From CAINOH01 sp041663565 (GTDB taxonomy: Archaea > Micrarchaeota > Micrarchaeia > Norongarragalinales > CAINOH01), in the NCBI GenBank assembly GCA_041663565.1, contig JBAYMJ010000024.1, forward strand, positions 1-19,226: a stretch of DNA of 19,226 nucleotides, read 5' to 3'. Numbering within the stretch: the first letter of the stretch is position 1; every line of letters begins with the position of its first letter. The notes beneath the pieces are model-generated. The model was not told the origin of the DNA. It was given only the letters and a program-made list of their open reading frames with translations, and ran no database searches. The position numbers and the translations under genes are program-made. Shown piece by piece: positions 1 through 6,811 of this stretch.

Positions 1-3000
1 ATTTGTCCGACGCGATTTTGTTCAAATTAGCTCGATATTGTCCGGAAATCTCGGTTGTGGAGAGTGCACGTGCCCATACGCGAGCCTCATCTATTACTCC
101 GTTGAACGCTTCTTCGCCGCCGTCATCCTGGGACGAGCCGTGCGAGTCGCCTATGTACAATGCATTATTGTTTGGCTGAATTGTCGTGTTTGTTGCGCGG
201 ATGCCCGTGGCAACTCCGTTTATGTAGATGGTTGCCACACTGCCGTTGTAAGTTGCGGTAATGTGGTTGAAGTTTCCATTTGCCACTGGTTGGGACGAAT
301 AGACTGTCACGCCGTTTCCCATTCTCGCAATCGGGTTGCCTCCCTGCGCCCAGAGTATGCTGCCATTGTATGCGGTTGCGGCGTAGGTGTTGTTGGCGTC
401 CGAGTTGATTATTGTCCAGTTTGTGCCGCCATTGTAGCGGTATATGCTGCCGTTCTGGGTCGTCCCGGCGTAGAGCGTTCCATTGTAGGTAACCAGCGTG
501 CTTATGAGCCCTGTTCCTCCTCCGATGGGCGTCCAGGTCGTGCCTCCGTCATAGCGGTAGACCGTGTTGTTCCCGCCGACGTAGAGCTTTCCTTCGTATG
601 TTGCCAGTTCGGACGCGTATCCAAAACCCGCGCCCACTTGCGTCCAGGTCGTGGCTCCATCATAGCGATAGACTTTTGCTGAAAACAAGTCCGCGCAGTA
701 GAGCGAGCTGTTGAAAACGGTAAATCGCTTTACAACGTTGAGTCCGCTGGCTGAAAGGTCATACTTAAGTGCCACGTAGCAAGTCTTGTTTGTCTCAACG
801 TTTCCCATAGTGTCAGCCGACTGGTACGTGATTGTGCTGTTGCCCGTTGTCGTGATTGTGAATATGGTCGTGTTGCTAGGAGATAGTCCGTTCACCCAGT
901 GGGTAGTGAAGAAGACGCCGTTGGCATCTGTTGCATTCAGGGTCACTGTCTGGTTTGTAGTATTCCAAGTGCCTTTGGCGTCGCAGGTCGAGACCGGCGG
1001 GGTCGCGTCAATTCCGCCGTCCGTGATTGCCCACCCGTTGGTTGCAATGAGTATTGTATTCCTGGCTGCGGCTGAAGAAGTCGTGTATATCGAGTTGCCC
1101 CCGTCGAATGTTACGCCGGGCTTGACCGGCCGGCTCGCCCAACCGTTGAGCAGCGCGTCATAATTTGCAGCCGACAGCTTCACGTACCTAAACATCCTTA
1201 TCATGCTGGTGGCAGAGCTTACGTTCCAGCTGCCTATGTTCTGGTTGAATGCGGACGCATTGTAGAACATGTAGCTCATATTCGTGACCTTGCCCGTATT
1301 CCAACCGCTGATGTTCTGGTTGAATGCGGTCGCGTAATTGAACATGTTGACCATGTTTGTGACGTTGCTTGTGTTCCAGTTGCTTATGTTTCCGTTGAAT
1401 GCGGTCGCGTATTGAAACATGTTCATCATATTTCCGACGTTGCTTGTGTTCCAGTTGCTTATGTTTCCGTTGAACGCGGTCGCGTATTGAAACATGTTCA
1501 TCATGTTTCCGACGTTGCTTGTGTTCCAGTTACTTATGTTGCCGTTGAATGCGTACGCGTAAGAGAACATGGCGCCCATGCTTGTGACGCTGCTGGTGTT
1601 CCAGTTGCTTATGTTGCCGTTGAATGCGTACGCGTAATTGAACATGGCGCCCATGTTTGTGACTTTGCTGGTGTCCCAGTTGTTCAGGCTTTGGTTGAAT
1701 GCGGACGCGGAGTAAAACATGCCGCTCATGTCGGTGACTTTGCTGGTATTCCATCCGCTTATGTTCTGGTTGAATGCGAGCGCGGAATTGAACATCAGGT
1801 ACATTTGCGTGACTTTGCTCGTGTCCCAGCTTCCAATGGGCTGGTTGAAAACTGATGCGCCGTAGAACATGTTGTTCATTTTTGTGACTTTGCTGGTGTT
1901 CCAGTTGCCTATGGGTTGGTTGAATGCATATGCGTATTCGAGCATGCAGCTCATATCGGTGACTTTGCTCGTGTCCCACCCATTCAGGTTTTGGTTGAAT
2001 GCCTGCGCGTTATAAAACATCATGTCCATGTCCGTTACGCTGCTTGTGTTCCACCTGCTTATGTCCTGGTTGAATGCGACAGCTGAAGTAAACATCGTGT
2101 TCATGTCGGCGACTTTGCTCGTGTTCCAGTTGCTTATGTTTCCGTTGAACGCGGTCGCGGAGTAGAACATCCAAATCATGCTTGTGACTTTGCTCGTGTC
2201 CCACCCGTTCAGGTTCTGGTTGAACGCCCCCGCGTTATAAAACATCATTCCCATGTCCGTGACGCTGCTCGTGTTCCAGTTGCCTATGGGCTGGTTGAAC
2301 GCGGACGCAAATTCGAACATGCCGTTCATGTTCGTGACTTTGCTTGTGTCCCACCCGCTTATGTTCTGGTTGAATGCGGATGCCCTGACAAACATGCAGT
2401 TCATGTTTGTTACGCTGCTTGTGTTCCAGTTGCCTATGGATTGGTTGAACGCTGACGCGTAATAAAACATCTGGTACATATATGTGACTTTGCTGGTGTC
2501 CCACCCGCTGATGTTGCCGTTGAACGCGGACGCCTGATAGAACATGTTGCTCATGTCCGTGACGCTGCTCGTGTTCCACCCGCTGATGTTCTGGTTGAAG
2601 CTTGTTGCCCCTTTGAACATGTAGGCAAGATTTGTTACGCTGCTTGTGTTCCAGTTCCCTATCGGCTGGTTGAACGGAGTATATTCGAACATCACACTCA
2701 TATTCATGACGCTGCTCGTGTTCCACCAGCTCACGTCCTGGTTGAACGGGGTGTTGAAGAACATCCTATTCATGTCCGTGACCTTGCTAGTGTCCCAGTT
2801 CCCTATGGGCTTGTTGAATACTCCCGCGAATTCGAACATGCTGGCCATGCTTGTGACGCTGCTCGTGTTCCAGCTGCCTATTGATTGGTTGAATTTTCTT
2901 GCGTACTTGAACATGTAGCTCATGTCCGTGACTTTGCTCGTGTCCCATCTGCTTAGATTCTGGTTGAATGCAGACGTGTCATAGAACATTTCATACATGG

Positions 3001-3997
3001 ACGTGGTCTTGCTGGTGTCCCAATTGCCAATGTCTTGGTTGAACGTTTCTGCACCGGTGAACACGCCCCGCATATATGTGACGCTGCTTGTGTTCCAACC
3101 GCTAATGTCTTGGTTGAATGCGTTCGCATTATAAAACATACTGCTCATGTCCGTGACTTTGCTCGTGTCCCATCTGCTTAGATTCTGGTTGAATGCAGAC
3201 GCCTGGGAGAACAACGAGCTCATTGAGGTGACGCTGCTTGTGTCCCAGTTTCCTATGGGTTGGTTGAAATTTCTCGCACCATAGAACATGTTGCCCAGAT
3301 TAGTGACGTTGCTTGTGTCCCAGTTTCCTATGGGCTGGTTGAATGCGGTTGCGCCTCCGAACATGCTGCCCATGTTTGTGACGCTGCTGGTGTCCCAGCT
3401 ACTTATATAGCCGTTGAATTCGTATGCGCCATAAAACGTGCCACCCATGGTTGTGACTTTGCTGGTGTTCCAGTTGTTTAGGTTTTGGTTGAATTTGGTT
3501 GCGAACCAGAACATGCTGGTCATGTCAGTTATTAGGCGGGTGTCCCAGCCACTGATGTTGCCGTTGAAGTTGGTTGCTTGGTTAAACATTCCTGCGAGAG
3601 TTGTAACGCCAGTGAGGTTCAGGCTGTCTGTCCCGGTGAAGTTGAGGTTAGAGCATCCTGAGAAATAGTATCCGGAATTGCCAATGTAGATGTCTCCCCA
3701 TTGGGTGATGTTGATGATTTTGAGCTTGTCGCTGGCGTAGTTGAAGTTGAACCCAGTTTCGGCGGTGTTGGTGATGTTTATCGTATATACTCCTGACGTT
3801 GCATAGACGTGGGTGTTCCTGTTCGAGTCAACACGTCCGTCTCCCCAGTCTGTTGTCCAAGAGCCGGTAATCGGCAGGATTATGGTCGTGCTGTTGCTTC
3901 CGCCCTTGGTGGTGTCCCAGGTCGCGCTGAAGGGCGCGGCTGACGTAAAGGTGGTTAAGAGGGCGAGAAACAGGAGAAATGCCGGGTTAAGCTTCAT
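1..3997 (-). CDS. Giant secreted BspA/DUF285-repeat surface protein (C-terminus beyond left edge)
   Basis: The frame is open from an ATG at 3997 to base 1: 1332 codons with no stop at the edge. A good Shine-Dalgarno (AAAGGAG) lies about 7 nt before the ATG. Residues 1-20 are a Sec signal peptide (MKLNPAFLLFLALL..TSA). Residues about 21-130 are the leader seen in BspA-like proteins, with the TDWGDG motif and a WGDIYIGNSGYYFSGCSNL-like segment. Residues about 130-935 hold some 32 DUF285 repeats of 25 residues (consensus VTNMSxMFxNASAFNQPI, then GSWNTSS). The terminal cap (YDALLNGW...NGWAITDGG) follows. Next come an Ig-like domain with two Cys (about 996-1086), three complete YDGGTTWT propeller-type repeats plus a partial one (about 1087-1210), and the C-terminal half of a LamG fold ending in an IDEARVWARAL motif. 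Known for the family: DUF285 proteins are extracellular adhesin-like proteins. Inference: cell-surface adhesion. It is the second gene after the pilin-like gene, 77 nt downstream, and is visibly AT-richer than its neighbours. Confidence 0.93.
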   Translation of the reverse strand, partial: MKLNPAFLLFLALLTTFTSAAPFSATWDTTKGGSNSTTIILPITGSWTTDWGDGRVDSNRNTHVYATSGVYTINITNTAETGFNFNYASDKLKIINITQWGDIYIGNSGYYFSGCSNLNFTGTDSLNLTGVTTLAGMFNQATNFNGNISGWDTRLITDMTSMFWFATKFNQNLNNWNTSKVTTMGGTFYGAYEFNGYISSWDTSSVTNMGSMFGGATAFNQPIGNWDTSNVTNLGNMFYGARNFNQPIGNWDTSSVTSMSSLFSQASAFNQNLSRWDTSKVTDMSSMFYNANAFNQDISGWNTSSVTYMRGVFTGAETFNQDIGNWDTSKTTSMYEMFYDTSAFNQNLSRWDTSKVTDMSYMFKYARKFNQSIGSWNTSSVTSMASMFEFAGVFNKPIGNWDTSKVTDMNRMFFNTPFNQDVSWWNTSSVMNMSVMFEYTPFNQPIGNWNTSSVTNLAYMFKGATSFNQNISGWNTSSVTDMSNMFYQASAFNGNISGWDTSKVTYMYQMFYYASAFNQSIGNWNTSSVTNMNCMFVRASAFNQNISGWDTSKVTNMNGMFEFASAFNQPIGNWNTSSVTDMGMMFYNAGAFNQNLNGWDTSKVTSMIWMFYSATAFNGNISNWNTSKVADMNTMFTSAVAFNQDISRWNTSSVTDMDMMFYNAQAFNQNLNGWDTSKVTDMSCMLEYAYAFNQPIGNWNTSKVTKMNNMFYGASVFNQPIGSWDTSKVTQMYLMFNSALAFNQNISGWNTSKVTDMSGMFYSASAFNQSLNNWDTSKVTNMGAMFNYAYAFNGNISNWNTSSVTSMGAMFSYAYAFNGNISNWNTSNVGNMMNMFQYATAFNGNISNWNTSNVGNMMNMFQYATAFNGNISNWNTSNVTNMVNMFNYATAFNQNISGWNTGKVTNMSYMFYNASAFNQNIGSWNVSSATSMIRMFRYVKLSAANYDALLNGWASRPVKPGVTFDGGNSIYTTSSAAARNTILIATNGWAITDGGIDATPPVSTCDAKGTWNTTNQTVTLNATDANGVFFTTHWVNGLSPSNTTIFTITTTGNSTITYQSADTMGNVETNKTCYVALKYDLSASGLNVVKRFTVFNSSLYCADLFSAKVYRYDGATTWTQVGAGFGYASELATYEGKLYVGGNNTVYRYDGGTTWTPIGGGTGLISTLVTYNGTLYAGTTQNGSIYRYNGGTNWTIINSDANNTYAATAYNGSILWAQGGNPIARMGNGVTVYSSQPVANGNFNHITATYNGSVATIYINGVATGIRATNTTIQPNNNALYIGDSHGSSQDDGGEEAFNGVIDEARVWARALSTTEISGQYRANLNKIASDK
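1195..3615 (-). repeat. Coding tandem array of about 32 DUF285 (BspA-type) 75-nt repeats
   Basis: A FNQ/FNG motif recurs about every 75 nt on the minus strand, from roughly 3563 down to 1251. I count 32 units. Spacing is almost invariant except near 2669-2738, where two adjacent units lack about two residues in the MFxNAxxFN segment. Units differ mostly by synonymous changes and by alternation of NQPIG, NQNIS and NGNIS. All lie in one open frame, so this is a protein repeat and not a noncoding array. The periodicity also makes long spurious open frames on both strands. Confidence 0.93.
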
Positions 3998-4074
3998 CGA
4001 GTTCTCCTTTAAGGCTCTTTATCGTATTTCTCCCCTTTTGGGCATTGTTCCGTTCCCGGAGCCGTCCGTGCCGC

Positions 4075-5439
4075 TCAGGCGAGGTTGCCCGTGACCGTCC
4101 ACGTGGTCCCGCCGTCGTAGCGCATCACCTTGCTCGAGGTGTCGGTGTACAGCCCCGCGTAGAGCGTGTTGTTGAAGCCTATCAGGCCGTACACCGTGCC
4201 GTTGGCGTTTCCCAGCGACGTCCACGCGGTTCCGCCGTCGTAGCGGTAGACCGTCCCGTTGTAGCCTGCTGCGAAGATAGTCCTGTTGAATGCGGTGATT
4301 GCGTATGAGGAGTTTGACGGGTATCCGACCCCGGTCCAGGTCGTGCCGCCGTCGTAGCGCATCACCGAACCGTTGTCGTACCCTGCCGAGTACGTGCTCC
4401 CGTTGACCGTCGCGAACGCGTAGGCGTTGACACCCGGTGCGGGCAGGCTGGTGAACGTCTCTTCTCCGCCTGCTATCTCGAAGTACGGCAGGCCGTCGGA
4501 GCCTATTGCGAGCGTGTACGAGCCTTTGGAGAGTATCGTGTTCTGCCTGTTGTCGTTTGCCTGCACCCAGGCGGCAACCGTGATGCCGCCCGTAGGGTCG
4601 ATGCCCTGCGAGTCCGGCACCGTCACGCGATCCGAGGAGCCGTCGAAGGAGAGCGCCGAGCCGTACTTTCCGGCCGCAGTCCAGCTGGCGCCGCTTATCG
4701 TGCCGTTGTTCCCGTACGTCGAGACGTCAACTGCGGTCGTGGCGTTGTCGCCTATTCCTGCATTGTTGTCGAAGTTGTAGCAGAGGACCAGGCTGTTGTC
4801 GTAGAACAGCGTGTTCGTGCCGTTCCAGGAAAGCCCTAGCCCGGCAAGTTGGGTGGCGGCGCTTCCGTTTATCGTCGCGTTTATGGTGACGTTCGCGCCA
4901 GCCGAGGCGCTGGTGCCGTCCGCCGGCGTCGGCGGCACGAACGATATCCCGCCGTTTTCCTTGCATCTTCCGCTGAGGGGTTCGGTCCCTACCTGCGAGA
5001 ATGCCTGGAGGCCGTCCGACTTGTCGTAGATGAAAGTAAGTTGGGTGACCTCGAACGCATCGCCTACGTTGGCGTTCTTGCAGTCGTTGCCTGCGCCATA
5101 ATGCAGGTACAGCGTCGCCTGCTCGGCGGCTGCGAACACCCGCGAGCCGGACCAGATGGTAATTGGCGTGCCGTTGTCGTTGACCTGCACGGCGGTAAGT
5201 TTCAGGGGCGTGGTGTACTGGTTGGTCACGCTTACTACAAGCGTGCCGCTGTTGAGCGTGTATGATGTTATTGAGAACGGCGTCGCGGTCTTCCAGTAAG
5301 TCAAGGATTGTTGTTCCTGCATCGACGCGCCGGTCTGCGAAGTGGTTATGACCGAGTTTACCACGAATAGGGAGACTAGCAGCACTGCGCCTATGACAAC
5401 CAAGTATTCGGTTGCGCCCTGACCCCTAAGATATGGCAT
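4075..5439 (-). CDS. Class III signal peptide (pilin-like) surface protein with LamG N-half and propeller-type repeats, apparently truncated
   Basis: The product has 454 residues. Residues 1-30 read MPYLRG|QGATEYLVVIG plus a hydrophobic stretch. This is an archaeal class III signal peptide: cut before Gln7, with Glu at mature +5, by an EppA-type prepilin peptidase. The helix is kept for assembly into a pilus-like structure (family knowledge). Residues 31-165 form a beta-rich pilin-like domain with FIYDKSDG and two Cys. Residues about 216-335 are the first half of a LamG/concanavalin-like fold (LCYNFDNN, SALSFDGSSDRVTVPDS, AAWVQAND). Residues 338-454 are three repeats of about 39 residues, each ending in RYDGGTTWT-like strands. 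The protein stops abruptly right after the last one. The usual second LamG half (IxGVATG...IDEARVW) is absent here but sits in the next gene. Start: ATG with AGGT just upstream and a TATA-like box about 31 nt upstream. Confidence 0.9.
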   Translation of the reverse strand: MPYLRGQGATEYLVVIGAVLLVSLFVVNSVITTSQTGASMQEQQSLTYWKTATPFSITSYTLNSGTLVVSVTNQYTTPLKLTAVQVNDNGTPITIWSGSRVFAAAEQATLYLHYGAGNDCKNANVGDAFEVTQLTFIYDKSDGLQAFSQVGTEPLSGRCKENGGISFVPPTPADGTSASAGANVTINATINGSAATQLAGLGLSWNGTNTLFYDNSLVLCYNFDNNAGIGDNATTAVDVSTYGNNGTISGASWTAAGKYGSALSFDGSSDRVTVPDSQGIDPTGGITVAAWVQANDNRQNTILSKGSYTLAIGSDGLPYFEIAGGEETFTSLPAPGVNAYAFATVNGSTYSAGYDNGSVMRYDGGTTWTGVGYPSNSSYAITAFNRTIFAAGYNGTVYRYDGGTAWTSLGNANGTVYGLIGFNNTLYAGLYTDTSSKVMRYDGGTTWTVTGNLA

Positions 5440-5456
5440 GTCAACCTAGATTGTCA

Positions 5457-5480
5457 GTAACCAATGGTTTTAATGGTTAC
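5457..5480 (-). promoter_or_regulatory. TATA-like box enclosed by a perfect 7-bp inverted repeat
   Basis: On the minus strand, GTAACCA, a 10-nt spacer beginning TTAAAA, then TGGTTAC. The TTAAAA (5473-5468) lies about 31 nt before the ATG of the pilin-like gene, the right place for an archaeal TATA box. The arms flank it like an operator for a dimeric repressor. The sequence is seen directly; the regulatory role is inference. Confidence 0.5.
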
Positions 5481-5530
5481 CCCCGGCCGCCATTTTTTGC
5501 ACCCGGGCACCCGTTGCGGGTCACCGGCGC

Positions 5531-5881
5531 TCAGTTCCCCGCGGACAACAGCATTACGCTGACGATGGCCAGCGCGATGCCGATGACCTGCAGGTTCGAA
5601 GGCGTCTCGGCGAAGAGGAAATAGGCGGCAATTGCGACCATTGCGATGTTCAGCGCCATTATCGCTGCGACGACTGCCGTCTTTGCGCCGGGCTCGCGCA
5701 GCGCAAGCAAAAAGAACAGCGCGCCGAGAATGGAAAACCCGGCGTAGGCGAGTATTACCGGCAGGGCCTTGAGGTCAAAAAGCGTGGAGACGCTGATTTG
5801 GAACCCGGACATCATCTTTGCGGCAAGCATCGAGATGCCAAGGGACGCCATCGCGGCAAGGGAGTAAAGTATCCAGCTCAT
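5531..5881 (-). CDS. Four-helix EamA/SMR-like (DMT superfamily) membrane protein
   Basis: The product has 116 residues and four hydrophobic segments: about 3-24, 42-61, 67-90 and 96-113. The segments ILAYAGFSILGALFFLLAL and VAIAAYFLFAETPSNLQVIG match half-size EamA/EmrE-like proteins of the drug/metabolite transporter superfamily, where a short loop precedes the last helix. This length is typical of SMR or half-EamA proteins that act as dimers; a full EamA transporter has ten helices. The substrate cannot be told. The gene lies 91 nt upstream of the pilin-like gene on the same strand and is divergent from the SpoIIM-family gene. Its ATG is the first in the frame. Confidence 0.75.
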   Translation of the reverse strand: MSWILYSLAAMASLGISMLAAKMMSGFQISVSTLFDLKALPVILAYAGFSILGALFFLLALREPGAKTAVVAAIMALNIAMVAIAAYFLFAETPSNLQVIGIALAIVSVMLLSAGN

Positions 5882-5966
5882 GGTAAATGTTCACTGCGGT
5901 TGCAAGGCCCGTTTTCGTGCCTCTGGCTTACTACTGGTTTATTAGTAGGCTTTTCTTTAGGCTTTT

Positions 5967-5974
5967 GTTTAAAC
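5967..5974 (+). promoter_or_regulatory. TATA-like box of the SpoIIM-family gene
   Basis: GTTTAAAC, a palindromic AT-rich octamer, centred about 31 nt before the GTG at 6002. This would place transcription start near the GTG (leaderless or nearly so) and argues for GTG over the ATG at 5987. Confidence 0.4.
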
Positions 5975-6001
5975 CTTTCTACTTGGATGTGTGAATTAGC
6001 C

Positions 6002-6811
6002 GTGGTCCTTGAATGCATCCTTTCGCCGAAGTGTGCAAGGAGGCAGCCGCACAAGCTCTTCGCCGTCTCATTCATCTTCTTCTCGGCAGGCGTGCTCGTC
6101 TACCTCGCCATCCCCGGGCTCAACGGCACGCCCCTCATATTCACGCTGCTCCCGTTCCTTCCTTTGATGTTCCGGCTGCTCATCTGGGAGGAAAAGGAGG
6201 AGGAGGCGTCGCTCCGGCGCCACGAGACTGGCTTCTTCGACTACCACCGCATCCTTCTGCAGTCCTACGCCTACATATTCCTCGGCGCAATCATCGCAAG
6301 CATATTCTGGTACTCCATCCTGCCTTCCGAAGTCGCCCACAAGGCTTTTGACAATGAAATAGACGAGATTTCGGCGATATCCTACACCGTCAACCAGACT
6401 TCGGTTGCGACGGGCAACGCCATCCGGCCGGACTTTTTGTCGCTTCTTGTAAGCCACAACATGCAGGTCCTTGCGCTGATGCTGCTGTTCAGCCTGCTTT
6501 ACGGGGTCGGCAGCCTCTACCTTTTGCTGTGGAACGCGTCGGTAATCGGCGTGTTCGTGGCCCAGGGCATAGCCCAGAATGGTCTGATGGCCGGGCTGTT
6601 CGGCTCGTTCCTGGGCCTGATTCCGCACGGCATCTTCGAGCTTTCGGCCTACTTCGTGGCAAGCGTCGCGGGCGGGATATTCTCGGTTGCCATAATGAGG
6701 CGGCACCTCGAGCGGCCCGAGCTGAAGTCCGTGCTGTCCGACTCTTTCGTGCTCGTGCTGTTCTCAATAGTCCTGCTTTTCATCGGCGCGCTGGTCGAAA
6801 GCTCCTATTGA
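6002..6811 (+). CDS. SpoIIM-family (stage II sporulation protein M-like, DUF95) membrane protein
   Basis: The product has 269 residues from GTG 6002 (MVLECILSPKCARRQPHKLF). This start looks like the N-terminus of archaeal homologues, a short amphipathic leader before the first helix. An ATG at 5987 would add five residues. There are about six membrane segments. The signature part is the C-terminal half, with FSLLYGVGSLYLLLWNASVI, then a GLIPHGIFELSAYFVAS segment. The IPHGxxE signature is characteristic of SpoIIM/DUF95 proteins. In archaea these are integral membrane proteins of unknown function, not sporulation factors. The stop overlaps the convergent S16 protease gene by 7 nt. Confidence 0.85.
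   Translation: MVLECILSPKCARRQPHKLFAVSFIFFSAGVLVYLAIPGLNGTPLIFTLLPFLPLMFRLLIWEEKEEEASLRRHETGFFDYHRILLQSYAYIFLGAIIASIFWYSILPSEVAHKAFDNEIDEISAISYTVNQTSVATGNAIRPDFLSLLVSHNMQVLALMLLFSLLYGVGSLYLLLWNASVIGVFVAQGIAQNGLMAGLFGSFLGLIPHGIFELSAYFVASVAGGIFSVAIMRRHLERPELKSVLSDSFVLVLFSIVLLFIGALVESSY

Noticed and set aside
1195..3615. Regular repeats with near-constant spacing, as in a CRISPR array
   Set aside because: The period is about 75 nt with no separate unique spacers. All units sit in one open minus-strand frame and translate into DUF285 repeats, with mostly synonymous variation.
1412..3668. Several repeat-like open frames on the plus strand and in other minus frames
   Set aside because: They are frame-shifted or antisense readings of the DUF285 repeat. 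Their apparent repetition only mirrors the real 75-nt period.
5930..5956. Short inverted repeat CTACT/AGTAG near TTTATTAG between the divergent EamA-like and SpoIIM-family genes
   Set aside because: The 5-bp arms with an 8-nt loop are too short to distinguish from chance in an AT-rich intergenic region.
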